A DNA stretch of 64,000 bases. It comes from Mesorhizobium amorphae CCNWGS0123 (GTDB taxonomy: Bacteria > Pseudomonadota > Alphaproteobacteria > Rhizobiales > Rhizobiaceae). The stretch lies in NCBI RefSeq assembly GCF_001686985.1, contig NZ_CP015318.1:60001-124000 (forward strand), read 5' to 3'. Under the pieces are notes generated by a model that ran no database searches, was not told the origin of the DNA, and worked only from the letters and a program-made list of their open reading frames with translations. Shown piece by piece: positions 37,799-45,598 of this stretch; the stretch's first letter is position 1; the number at the start of each line of letters is the position of its first letter. The translations under genes and the position numbers were made by a program.

Positions 37799-38386
37799 AT
37801 GCTTCGCGGACTTTACGACTGGACCTTGTCGCTGGCGGCGCGGAAATCCGCCGAATGGTGGCTGGCCTTCATCGCCTTCGTCGAAAGCTCGGTGTTCCTG
37901 GTACCGGCCGACGTGCTCTATCTGCCGATGGCCTTGTCGCGGCCCGACCGCGCCTACCGCTATGCGCTGATTGCCACCGCCGCTTCGGTTCTGGGCGGCA
38001 TCGCCGGCTGGTTCATCGGCCACTATGCCTATGAAGCGGTGGCCAAGCCCATTCTCGAATTCTACGGCAAATACGACGAGTTCGAGGCGCTGCGCACCTC
38101 GTCCGGTATCGGCTTCATCATCCTGATGCTGGTCACCTCTGGCGCCGCCCATCTGCCGCCGATCAAGGTGGTGACGATCCTCTCCGGCGTCATCGGCGTC
38201 AACCTGCTGTTGTTCATCGCGCTGGCGATCGTCGCGCGCGGCGCCCGCTTCCTGCTGCTGGCCTGGCTGTTGCGCCGCTATGGCGAAACGATCCGCGAGT
38301 TCATCGAAAAGCGTCTCGGCCTGATCGCCAGCGCCGCCGCCGCTGCCCTGATTTTGCTCTATATCGCGGTCAGATACGCCCACTAG
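37799..38386 (+). CDS. YqaA-family (SNARE-associated/DedA-like) membrane protein
   Basis: Inner-membrane protein of 195 residues. The sequence SAEWWLAFIAFVESSVFLVPADVLYLPMAL near residues 17-47 contains the Glu and Pro residues characteristic of DedA/YqaA proteins, and later AASVLGGIAGWFIGHYAYEA matches the GxxxGxxxGY-type motif. Four or five helices. DedA relatives act in lipid scrambling and envelope homeostasis. The ATG at 37799 follows TTAGGAGAG; the frame is open upstream only because it runs into the dispersed repeat. Confidence 0.88.
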   Translation: MLRGLYDWTLSLAARKSAEWWLAFIAFVESSVFLVPADVLYLPMALSRPDRAYRYALIATAASVLGGIAGWFIGHYAYEAVAKPILEFYGKYDEFEALRTSSGIGFIILMLVTSGAAHLPPIKVVTILSGVIGVNLLLFIALAIVARGARFLLLAWLLRRYGETIREFIEKRLGLIASAAAAALILLYIAVRYAH

Positions 38387-38387
38387 A

Positions 38388-38484
38388 GCAATTCCAGGAA
38401 AGCGTGAAACGGTTTTCCGTCCGGAATTGCGTCAAAACAAACAGATAGAGCGGTTCGGCGTTGCCGTGAAACGATGAACCGCTC
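38388..38484. repeat. Composite dispersed repeat, two nested palindromes
   Basis: GCAATTCC (38388-38395) pairs with GGAATTGC (38423-38430) around AAACGGTTTTCC, and GAGCGGTTC (38448-38456) pairs with GAACCGCTC (38476-38484). It starts within two bases of the YqaA-family stop codon and ends 30 bases before dsbB. Its GAAACGGTTTTCCG core recurs in degenerate form near 33004-33032. Confidence 0.6.
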
Positions 38485-38513
38485 CAAGCGACGAAGCAGA
38501 CGGACCACCATCG

Positions 38514-39032
38514 ATGACAGCGACCATGAATGCCGATACCGGACGCCAGCGCACGCGGGCCGCACTTTTCCTTGCCGTTGTCATGGCTGCCACCGTCGGC
38601 TCGGCGCTCGCCTTCCAGTACATAGGCGGCTACATCCCCTGTCATCTCTGCCTGGAGCAGCGCACGCCCTATTACATCGGCGCACCGCTGATGCTGCTGG
38701 CGGCGCTTGCCTCGGTGCTGGGCGCGCCCGCCTGGGCAACGCGCGGGCTGCTCGCCATCGGCGGCCTGCTGATGCTCTACGGCCTCTATCTCGGCGTCTA
38801 TCATTCCGGCGTCGAATGGGCATGGTGGCAAGGCCCGGCCGATTGTACCGCCGGTGCCGGCCCGGTCGACACCGGCGGCAAGGGCGTGCTCGACGCGCTC
38901 GACAAATTCGTGCCGCCGTCCTGCGACAAGGCGGCGCTGCGCATCCTCGGCCTGTCGCTGGCCGGCTGGAACGCCATCGCCAGCTTCATCCTGGCCGCTG
39001 TCGCCTTCCGCAGCGCCTTCGCGCGGGATTGA
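38514..39032 (+). CDS. dsbB: Disulfide bond formation protein B
   Basis: Inner-membrane quinone reductase that reoxidises DsbA. 172 residues and four helices. First periplasmic loop has the CxxC pair Cys43 and Cys46 (PCHLCLEQRTPYY); the second loop has the other pair, in ADCTAG and PPSCDK. The membrane quinone-site arginine is present in the EQR segment. There is no dsbA nearby. The start is the ATG at 38514; a second ATG four codons later is possible. Confidence 0.93.
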   Translation: MTATMNADTGRQRTRAALFLAVVMAATVGSALAFQYIGGYIPCHLCLEQRTPYYIGAPLMLLAALASVLGAPAWATRGLLAIGGLLMLYGLYLGVYHSGVEWAWWQGPADCTAGAGPVDTGGKGVLDALDKFVPPSCDKAALRILGLSLAGWNAIASFILAAVAFRSAFARD

Positions 39033-39124
39033 TCCAGCAAGCGCCGACGCGAGACTGAACTCGCACTGCCGGTCTGTGGCTGGACTTGAAGGGTCTGCGC
39101 CGCCCCTCATTGCCCTGACGGGCA

Positions 39125-39152
39125 TTTCTCCCCGTATAGTGACGGGGAGAAA
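39125..39152. repeat. Palindromic element TTTCTCCCCGT, copy A
   Basis: TTTCTCCCCGT, six bases, ACGGGGAGAAA: a perfect 11-bp stem 93 bases after dsbB. It could also slow or end dsbB transcription, but there is no U-run. Confidence 0.6.
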
Positions 39153-39220
39153 GACACCTTCATCCATGCTTTCGCTAATTTTCAACGCTGCAGAATGGGC
39201 GGCGAGGTTGCGGCCAATTC

Positions 39221-39274
39221 CCTTCTCCCCGTACTATACGGGGAGAAGGTGGCGGCACCCGGATGAGGGGCAGC
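39221..39274. repeat. Palindromic element CCTTCTCCCCGTA, copy B
   Basis: CCTTCTCCCCGTA, CTA, TACGGGGAGAAGG: a perfect 13-bp stem (39221-39249), followed by a GGTGGCGGCACC segment and CGGATGAGGGGCAGC (39260-39274). The last 15 bases are identical to 29755-29769 after secA. Such elements are frequent in Mesorhizobium intergenic DNA (recalled, not checked). No gene was found between 39033 and 39318. Confidence 0.7.
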
Positions 39275-39318
39275 ACCTGACGCCGGCGATGCCTTGGCAA
39301 CGCCGATCGCGCCGATCC

Positions 39319-39876
39319 CTACGGCTCCAACTCGACATCCCAGTACAGATAATCCATCCAGCTTTCATGCAGATGGTTGGGCGGGAACAGGCGGCCGTTG
39401 TTGTGCAGGTCGTGCACCGTCGGCTGGAAGGGTTTCTGCAGCGGCCACATCTTGGCGTGCGCCGGCATCATGCCGCCCTTCCTGAGATTGCAGGGCGAGC
39501 AGGCGGCGACGACATTCTCCCACGTCGTCGCCCCGCCGCGATGGCGCGGGATGACATGATCGAAGGTCAGGTCCTCCGGCGTGCCGCAATATTGGCACTG
39601 GAAACGATCGCGCAGGAAGACGTTGAAGCGGGTGAAGGCCGGATGCCTTGATGGCTTCACATAGGCCTTCAGGCTGACGACGCTGGGCAGCTTCATCGAG
39701 AAGGTCGGCGACGACACGGCGTGCTCGTACTCGGCGACGATGTTCACCCTGTCGAGGAACACCGCCTTGATAGCGTCTTGCCATGACCAGAGCGACAGCG
39801 GGTAATAGCTGAGCGGACGGTAGTCCGCATTCAGCACCAGCGCTGGAAGCCCATCCGGAGATACGGCAATCGTCAC
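39319..39876 (-). CDS. HNH endonuclease domain protein
   Basis: 185-residue protein with a C-terminal HNH nuclease motif. The zinc-type half CQYCGTPEDLTFDHVIPRHR starts near residue 93, and GGATTWENVVAACSPCNLRKG supplies the N and the second CxxC. The N-terminus (ALVLNADYRPLSYYPLSLWSW) is typical of the widely conserved stand-alone HNH proteins of alphaproteobacteria, whose biological role is unknown. It is not next to phage or restriction genes. Confidence 0.88.
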   Translation of the reverse strand: MTIAVSPDGLPALVLNADYRPLSYYPLSLWSWQDAIKAVFLDRVNIVAEYEHAVSSPTFSMKLPSVVSLKAYVKPSRHPAFTRFNVFLRDRFQCQYCGTPEDLTFDHVIPRHRGGATTWENVVAACSPCNLRKGGMMPAHAKMWPLQKPFQPTVHDLHNNGRLFPPNHLHESWMDYLYWDVELEP

Positions 39877-39971
39877 GCGTTGACCTCCTTGTCTCGCGAA
39901 CCGATCGGCCGGGATACTGTAAGCCCGACATGACAGGGATGTGAAGCGGATTGTCGCTCGCCAGAAGCGTC

Positions 39972-39998
39972 AAAAACGCCTGATTTTCAGGCTTTTTT
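39972..39998. terminator. Terminator after the glycosylase gene (bidirectional shape)
   Basis: GCCTGA, AAA, TCAGGC followed by GTTTTTG on the minus strand, 7 bases beyond the glycosylase stop. The plus strand also ends in six T. Confidence 0.75.
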
Positions 39999-40004
39999 GT
40001 GGAT

Positions 40005-40646
40005 TCACGCGGGGGGTGCAGCGTCCCTGCCCTTCAATTCGCGGTAATAGGCCCAGAAAAGCCGCGACGCGACACCTCGCCACGGGCTCCATGATTCGGC
40101 GAGCCGGATAAGCGTTTTCTCCGGCGGACGCGGGTCGATGCCGAGCGCGTGGCCGACGGCGCTCTGCAGCGCAACGTCCCGCGCCGGGAAGATGTCGGGG
40201 TGGCCGGCGGCGAACAAAAGATAGACTTCCGCCGTCCACGGGCCGATGCCCGGCACCGCCGTCATCGCCGCGATCGCCTTGGGGGCGTCGAGCAAACAGA
40301 GATGGTTGAGGTCAAGCCCATCGGCCACGGCTGTTGCCACGGCAATCAGGCCGCGCTGCTTCGGCCGCGACAGCCCGGCCTCGCGAAAGACGTCTTCGCC
40401 GGCGGCAAGGATCGCCTGCGGCGTCAACGGATCGAGCAGCGTCGTCAGCCGCCCGAAGATCGCATCGGCGCTCGCGCGGGACACTTGCTGCGAGACGACG
40501 ATCGAGGCAAGGCTCCTGAACCCCGGCTCCGAAAGCCTGAGCGGCACATCGCCGGCCATGCCGCGCACCTTTTCAAGCCGCGGGTCGATGCGGCAGAGCG
40601 CGTCGAGCCCTTGCGCGATGTCGTCGAGATTGGCGATGCGTTGCAT
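40005..40646 (-). CDS. AlkA-type DNA-3-methyladenine glycosylase
   Basis: Base-excision repair enzyme of 213 residues of the HhH-GPD superfamily that removes alkylated purines. The signature is complete: SIVVSQQVSRASADAIFGRL, the helix-hairpin-helix region AMTAVPGIGPWTAEVYLLF, and the catalytic Asp in HPDIFPARDVALQSAV. It lacks the N-terminal AraC/Ada parts of some relatives. The ATG at 40646 has GGAAGGGA upstream. It is divergent from gluQ, 74 bases apart. Confidence 0.92.
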   Translation of the reverse strand: MQRIANLDDIAQGLDALCRIDPRLEKVRGMAGDVPLRLSEPGFRSLASIVVSQQVSRASADAIFGRLTTLLDPLTPQAILAAGEDVFREAGLSRPKQRGLIAVATAVADGLDLNHLCLLDAPKAIAAMTAVPGIGPWTAEVYLLFAAGHPDIFPARDVALQSAVGHALGIDPRPPEKTLIRLAESWSPWRGVASRLFWAYYRELKGRDAAPPA

Positions 40647-40720
40647 GTTCCCTTCCGCCTGGGCCGGGCGCAAGGTAGCAATCGGCGAAAGCGCCTGACA
40701 ACCGACAAGCCGCTTGAGAG

Positions 40721-41599
40721 ATGACGCTGCTGACATTCCGCTTTGCGCCGAGCCCGAACGGGCAATTGCATCTCGGCCACGCCTATTCGGCGCTGCTCAA
40801 CCAGAGACTGGCGGCCGCGGCCGGCGGGCGCCTGCTGCTGCGCATCGAGGACATCGACATCACGCGCTGCACGCCGGAATTCGAAGCCGGCGTCCTTCAC
40901 GACCTGAAATGGCTCGGGATCGGCTGGGAGGAGCCGGTGCGCCGCCAGTCCGAGCATTTTGCGCAATACCGGACGGTGCTCGACCGGCTGATTGCCGAAG
41001 AGCTTGTCTATCCGGCCTTCATGAGCAGAAGTGAGATCCGCGCCTTCATCGCCGGGAGCGAAAAGCGCGGCCGCGACTGGCCGCGCGACCCGGATGGCGT
41101 GCCGCTTTATCCCCCGGTGGACAAGGCGGTGCCGGTGAGGGAACGCCAGCGGCGGATCGCCGAGAACGTACCCTTTGCCTGGCGGCTGGATATGGACACG
41201 GCGATGGCGCGCGCCTCGGGTGATCTGTCATGGACCGAATTCACCGACGAGACGCTTTCCGGCACCAGACAGGTGGAAGCCCGGCCGCAGGACTGGGGTG
41301 ACGTGATCTTGGCGCGCCGCGACATCCCGACCAGCTATCACCTGGCCGTCGTCGTCGACGACGCCCTGCAAGGCATCAGCCATGTCGTGCGCGGCCAGGA
41401 TCTGTTTTCGGCGACCGGCGTGCAACGCCTGCTTCAGGACATGCTTGGCCTGCCGCAGCCGGGATACTTCCATCATCGCCTGATCCCAGGCCCGGACGGG
41501 CGCAAGCTGTCGAAGAGTTTTGGCGATACCGGCCTTGCCGCGCTCAGGCAGGCGGGCGTCTCGCCGGACGACGTCAGGCGGCTCGTCGGCATCACCTGA
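40721..41599 (+). CDS. gluQ: Glutamyl-Q tRNA(Asp) synthetase
   Basis: Truncated GluRS paralogue of 292 residues that attaches glutamate to the queuosine base of tRNA-Asp. The HIGH-like motif is FAPSPNGQLHLGHAYSAL, the KMSKS-like motif GRKLSKSFG, and the anticodon-binding domain is absent, as expected. The zinc site of the Escherichia coli enzyme (a CxC before the insert) is replaced by PAFMSRSEIR here, with no cysteine, so metal binding seems lost. The RNA target and reaction are inferred from the family. Confidence 0.93.
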   Translation: MTLLTFRFAPSPNGQLHLGHAYSALLNQRLAAAAGGRLLLRIEDIDITRCTPEFEAGVLHDLKWLGIGWEEPVRRQSEHFAQYRTVLDRLIAEELVYPAFMSRSEIRAFIAGSEKRGRDWPRDPDGVPLYPPVDKAVPVRERQRRIAENVPFAWRLDMDTAMARASGDLSWTEFTDETLSGTRQVEARPQDWGDVILARRDIPTSYHLAVVVDDALQGISHVVRGQDLFSATGVQRLLQDMLGLPQPGYFHHRLIPGPDGRKLSKSFGDTGLAALRQAGVSPDDVRRLVGIT

Positions 41600-41611
41600 A
41601 CAGCAGAAACG

Positions 41612-41899
41612 CTACCAGCGGGCCAGCCCGGCTTTGATGAACGCCATCGTGCTGATGAAGGCGAAGGCGCCGCCCAGGCCCCAGGCGATCGCGAGTTTGA
41701 GATCCCGCAGGCTGATGCCATGCTCGTTGGCGACCATCACCGCGACGAAAAAGCCGAGCGTGAACAGCAGCGTGTTGCCGGTCGAACCGAAGCCGTCGTC
41801 GCGCATGATCGCGTCGAGCGCTGTGCCGAAGAAGAAGCCGAAAACGGCCACTGTCGCGACCGTCATCAGCAGCCAGCTGGTGTCGAGATTCAAAAGCAT
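41612..41899 (-). CDS. Hypothetical small membrane protein
   Basis: Not recognised by function. About 95 residues with three hydrophobic helices (LLMTVATVAVFGFFFGTALD, NTLLFTLGFFVAVMV and AIAWGLGGAFAFISTMAFI). The ATG at 41899 (MLLNLDTSW) gives a protein without an odd polar leader; other in-frame ATGs at 41926 and 42007 would lengthen it and lack good ribosome sites. It is convergent with gluQ, 12 bases apart, and divergent from the following EamA gene. Confidence 0.55.
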   Translation of the reverse strand: MLLNLDTSWLLMTVATVAVFGFFFGTALDAIMRDDGFGSTGNTLLFTLGFFVAVMVANEHGISLRDLKLAIAWGLGGAFAFISTMAFIKAGLARW

Positions 41900-42101
41900 G
41901 AATACCCATGGCGACCGAGCCGCCATGCCCCTGGGATCAATCGATTGAAACGATTGTCCTGACGCCGTTTGTTGAATTCGAATGAGCTTATGGATCAATC
42001 GTTTCATTTTGCTTGCCGGATTAAACGGCATTAGAGCAATCGCCGTAGTCAGTTCTTCATCGAATACGTCTCCACCCGGTTCACGGACGGCTCCCGGAAA
42101 A

Positions 42102-43004
42102 ATGCACAGCATCAAGCGGTTCATCCCCGCCTCCTTCGTCGTCCTGTGGGCAACCGGCTTCATCGGTGCGCGTTATGCCATGCCCTGGGCCGAGCCGTTC
42201 ACCTTCCTGGCCGTGCGCTTCGTTCTGGCCGCCATCCTGCTGGGCGGCTTGACAGTGATGCTCGGCTCCAAAGGAGCCACCCGGGCGGAAGCGCTGCATG
42301 CGATGGGCGCCGGCGTGCTGATGCACGGCGTCTATCTCGGCGCCGTGTTCTGGGCGATCCACAGAGGCATGCCGGCCGGCTTCTCTGCCCTGATCGTCGG
42401 TCTGCAGCCGCTGGTCACGGCAGTGCTTGCCGGCCGGTTTCTCGGCGAGGCGATCCTGCCGCGCCATTGGACGGGTCTCGCCGTCGGCCTTGCCGGCGTG
42501 GTCATCGTGCTGTGGCCGAAGCTCGGAGCGGTCGGCGGCGGCGTAACGGCAGCGACGCTGACCGCCTCGCTCATCTCGGTGCTTGGCATGAGCGCCGGCA
42601 CGATCTGGCAGAAGCGCTTCGCCTCTGGTGGCGACCTGGTGGCGGCGACGATGTGGCAATATGTCGGCGGCGCCGCGCTGATGGCGCTCGCCTCGTTCGC
42701 CTTCGAGACGCGCACCGTCACCATCAATGGCGAGCTGATCTTCGCCATGGCTTGGCTGGTGCTGGTGCTGTCGATCGGCGCCATCTTCCTTCTGATGGTG
42801 ATGATCCGCGACGGCGAGATGTCGAAGGTCGCTTCGCTGTTCTACCTCGTTCCCGCCGTCACCGCGGTCATCGCCTGGGCGCTGTTCGGCGAACAGCTCA
42901 ACCTGGTCCAGATAATCGGCATGGCCATTGCGACACTGGGCGTCGGCCTTGCCACCGCCCAGCCAACCAGGAATCAGCCAACGCGGGCGCGCGCCTCGAG
43001 GTAG
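42102..43004 (+). CDS. EamA-family (DMT) transporter
   Basis: 300-residue inner-membrane protein with two EamA repeats and ten helices, related to RhaT/YedA-like exporters. The first helix (FIPASFVVLWATGFIGARYA) carries the family's Trp-Ala-Thr-Gly-Phe pattern; the second repeat ends with YLVPAVTAVIAWALFGEQ. I chose the ATG at 42102 with CGGAAAA upstream. It overlaps the BrkB-like gene tail-to-tail by 31 bases, which is unusual but within open coding on both strands. Confidence 0.85.
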   Translation: MHSIKRFIPASFVVLWATGFIGARYAMPWAEPFTFLAVRFVLAAILLGGLTVMLGSKGATRAEALHAMGAGVLMHGVYLGAVFWAIHRGMPAGFSALIVGLQPLVTAVLAGRFLGEAILPRHWTGLAVGLAGVVIVLWPKLGAVGGGVTAATLTASLISVLGMSAGTIWQKRFASGGDLVAATMWQYVGGAALMALASFAFETRTVTINGELIFAMAWLVLVLSIGAIFLLMVMIRDGEMSKVASLFYLVPAVTAVIAWALFGEQLNLVQIIGMAIATLGVGLATAQPTRNQPTRARASR

Positions 43005-43825
43005 CGGCTGATCGCGGCATTGAGCTCGCCGCCGAGGATGAAGATCGCCGAGAGCATGTAGAGGAAGACGACTGCGATCATGATCGAGGCGAGGCCGGCA
43101 TAGGTCGTCACATAGGACGAGAAATGATCGAGATAGGTGGCAAAGATAGTCGAGCCGGCAAGCCATGCCGCCAGCGTGAAGATGATGCCGGGCACGATCG
43201 AAAGGAAACGGCGCTTGCCCGCCGGCAGCCAGAAATGCACCGCGAACAGCCCGCCAACAATTACGGTCGAGGCGATGACGTAGCGCCATAGGGTGATCGT
43301 GCCCATATAGGGCTTGATCCCTTCGATATGCGCTTCGGCCAGCCGCGCCAGCAGCGGCGCGAACACCAGGAGCACGCTGATCACCAGGAAGCACGCCGTG
43401 GCGATCAGCACGAAAATGACGCTCTGCACCCGGCGGTAGATGATGCCGCGCGTCTCCGACACACGATAGGCGCGGTTGAGCGAGGTGCGCAGCGCCTCTA
43501 TGCCGTTCGAGGCAAAATAGGCGGCAAGCAGCACACCGTAGGTCAAAAGGTCTGTGCGGCGGACGGTGAGCACGTTCTGCACCTCGCGCGCGATCGGCTT
43601 GGCGATCTGCTCGGGCCAGGTATCGAAGACGAGGTGCACGGCGGTGTCGGAGAAAGCCTGCGCGCCGAGGAAGCTCGCCAGCGTCGTGGCAAAGATCAGG
43701 AACGGGAACAGCGCCATCAGCGAGGTGATCGCCAGATGGCTGGCCATCGCCCAGCCGTCGTCGGTGTTGAAATGACCGATCGCGTCATAGAGCACGCGGC
43801 GCAGGACGACGATTTTCCGCAACAA
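42974..43825 (-). CDS. YihY/BrkB-family inner-membrane protein
   Basis: 283-residue membrane protein with about six helices. It matches the YihY/virulence-factor BrkB family: DDGWAMASHLAITSLMALFPF near the N-terminus, FASNGIEALRTSLNRAYRV in the middle, and the C-terminal IFILGGELNAAISRY. The physiological role is unknown. The start is a TTG at 43825 with AAGGGAA about 10 bases upstream; the frame is open much further but upstream residues are not family-like. Confidence 0.85.
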   Translation of the reverse strand: MLRKIVVLRRVLYDAIGHFNTDDGWAMASHLAITSLMALFPFLIFATTLASFLGAQAFSDTAVHLVFDTWPEQIAKPIAREVQNVLTVRRTDLLTYGVLLAAYFASNGIEALRTSLNRAYRVSETRGIIYRRVQSVIFVLIATACFLVISVLLVFAPLLARLAEAHIEGIKPYMGTITLWRYVIASTVIVGGLFAVHFWLPAGKRRFLSIVPGIIFTLAAWLAGSTIFATYLDHFSSYVTTYAGLASIMIAVVFLYMLSAIFILGGELNAAISRYLEARARVG

Positions 43826-43882
43826 GTCCCGCGTTCCCTTCGATTGTCTCGACGCCGCGAATATGGGAAGGGAATGCGGCAA

Positions 43883-44749
43883 ATGGCAACCCTTGCTCAA
43901 ACCACGATGCCCGCCGCGAACGAATTGCGCACCATCATCGTCACCGGTACCTCTTCCGGAATAGGCGCCTATTGCGCCCGGGCGCTCAAGGCGGAAGGCT
44001 GGCGGGTGTTCGCCACGGCGCGCAAGCCCGCCGACATCGCCGCGCTCGAGGCCGACGGCATCGAGACCTTCTATCTCGACTATCGCGAACCCGGCTCCAT
44101 CGAGGCGCTGGTCGCCTCGGTGCTGGACCGCACCGGCGGGCGGCTCGACGCGCTGTTCAACAACGGCGCCTATGCCCAGCCGGGCGCCGTCGAGGATCTG
44201 CCGGTGGCGGCGTTGAGAGAACAGTTCGAGGCCAATCTCTTCGGCTGGCACGATTTGACGCGCCGCATCGTGCCGGTGATGCGCGGCCAGGGCCATGGCC
44301 GCATCGTGCACTGCTCCTCGATCCTCGGGCTGACGCCGGTGCGCTTTCGCGGCGCCTATGCCGCCTCCAAACATGCGCTGGAAGGCCTGATGCTGTGCCT
44401 GCACCAGGAACTCGCGGGCAGCGGCATCCATGTCTCGCTGATCGAGCCTGGACCGGTGACGTCGAAGATCGCCAGCAACGGGCTGTATTGGTTCCTGAAG
44501 AACATCGATCACGAGAACTCGGTTCACCGCGCCGACTATCAGGCGCAGTTGGCGCGGCTGCAGGCCGGCGGCAGCGTCTCCAGGCTGAAGCCCGGGCCGG
44601 AAGTGGTCCATAAGGCCTTGCGCCATGCGCTTCTGTCGCGGCGCCCGCGCCCGCACTATGTGGTAACAGTGCCGGCCAGGATCGGCGCGACGCTCAAACG
44701 TATCCTGCCCGCATCGATGCTCTACCGCCTGCTTGCCAGGCGCGCCTGA
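43883..44749 (+). CDS. SDR-family oxidoreductase
   Basis: Classical short-chain dehydrogenase/reductase of 288 residues. NAD(P)-binding motif is IIVTGTSSGIGAYCARAL, followed by FNNGAYAQPGAVED and the catalytic Ser-Tyr-Lys set in HCSSILGLTPVRFRGAYAASK. The C-terminal region ends with a basic segment (TLKRILPASMLYRLLARRA). The ATG at 43883 has AAGGG 9 bases upstream; an ATG at 43874 lies too close to that site. The substrate is unknown. The downstream HIG1 gene begins 23 bases after its stop. Confidence 0.88.
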   Translation: MATLAQTTMPAANELRTIIVTGTSSGIGAYCARALKAEGWRVFATARKPADIAALEADGIETFYLDYREPGSIEALVASVLDRTGGRLDALFNNGAYAQPGAVEDLPVAALREQFEANLFGWHDLTRRIVPVMRGQGHGRIVHCSSILGLTPVRFRGAYAASKHALEGLMLCLHQELAGSGIHVSLIEPGPVTSKIASNGLYWFLKNIDHENSVHRADYQAQLARLQAGGSVSRLKPGPEVVHKALRHALLSRRPRPHYVVTVPARIGATLKRILPASMLYRLLARRA

Positions 44750-44771
44750 ACGAAAACGAACTGGAACAGAC

Positions 44772-44963
44772 ATGGCAACTGTCTTCAACGTCCTCGCCGT
44801 CCTCGTCATGGTCGCCGTCGTGATCGTGCTGGTCCGCGGCCTCATCAACATGATGCGCGGCGGCGACGGCATGACCTCGAACAAGCTGATGCAGGCGCGC
44901 GTGCTGTTGCAGTTCGTGGCCTTGGTGCTGATCCTGCTGGCGGTGTATTTCACCCGCAAGTGA
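44772..44963 (+). CDS. HIG1-domain twin-transmembrane protein
   Basis: 63-residue inner-membrane protein with two helices (FNVLAVLVMVAVVIVLVRGL and LLQFVALVLILLAVYF) joined by a short polar loop. The second helix begins with NKLMQARVLLQ, the conserved part of HIG1 proteins, which in mitochondria assist cytochrome oxidase and supercomplex assembly. A similar role here is inference. It may be cotranscribed with the SDR gene before it and the cobalamin adenosyltransferase 20 bases after. Confidence 0.7.
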   Translation: MATVFNVLAVLVMVAVVIVLVRGLINMMRGGDGMTSNKLMQARVLLQFVALVLILLAVYFTRK

Positions 44964-44982
44964 GCTTTCCGGGAGGCAGAGC

Positions 44983-45564
44983 GTGGTCAAGCTCAACAAG
45001 ATCTACACCCGCACCGGCGACGACGGCACCACCGGCCTTGGCACGGGCGAGCGGCGGCTGAAGTCCGACCTGCGCGTCGACGCCTACGGCACGGTCGACG
45101 AAGCCAATGCCTGCATCGGCATGGCCCGCATCCACACCGCTGCCGGCCATCCGGCGATCGACGCGATGCTGTCCCGCATCCAGAATGACCTTTTCGATCT
45201 CGGCGCTGACCTCTGCGTGCCGGACAATGGCAAGCCGCTTGGCTACGAGCCGCTGCGTATCACCGCCTCGCAGACCGACCGCGTCGAAAAGGATATCGAC
45301 CTGCTCAACAAGGATCTGCAGCCGCTCAAATCCTTCGTGCTGAACGGCGGCACCCCGGCAGCGGCGGCCCTTCATCTCGCCCGTACCGTGGCGCGGCGGG
45401 CCGAGCGTATCATGGTGGCACTGGCACAGGATCCGCGCGAACACGTCAACCGCGAGGCGATCAAATACATCAATCGCGTTTCGGACTTTCTGTTCGTCGC
45501 CGCACGCGCGGTCAATGACAATGGAAACGCCGACGTGTTATGGGTGCCCGGCAAGAACCGCTGA
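44983..45564 (+). CDS. Cob(I)yrinic acid a,c-diamide adenosyltransferase, PduO type
   Basis: Makes adenosylcobalamin from cob(I)alamin and ATP. 193 residues. The PduO signature is clear at the start: KIYTRTGDDGTTGLGTGERR, followed by VDAYGTVDEANACIG and, late, AERIMVALAQ and YINRVSDFLFVAAR. The start codon is GTG with GGGAGG upstream. It is followed by a rhomboid protease gene after 34 bases. Confidence 0.93.
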   Translation: MVKLNKIYTRTGDDGTTGLGTGERRLKSDLRVDAYGTVDEANACIGMARIHTAAGHPAIDAMLSRIQNDLFDLGADLCVPDNGKPLGYEPLRITASQTDRVEKDIDLLNKDLQPLKSFVLNGGTPAAAALHLARTVARRAERIMVALAQDPREHVNREAIKYINRVSDFLFVAARAVNDNGNADVLWVPGKNR

Positions 45565-45598
45565 AATCGGCCGAAGCGGAAGGGGCAAGTCAAACCTC

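Noticed and set aside
43826-44959. Several hundred residue N-terminal extension of the BrkB-like protein
   Set aside because: The extension is antisense to the SDR gene and has no family similarity; a TTG start at 43825 fits the family length.
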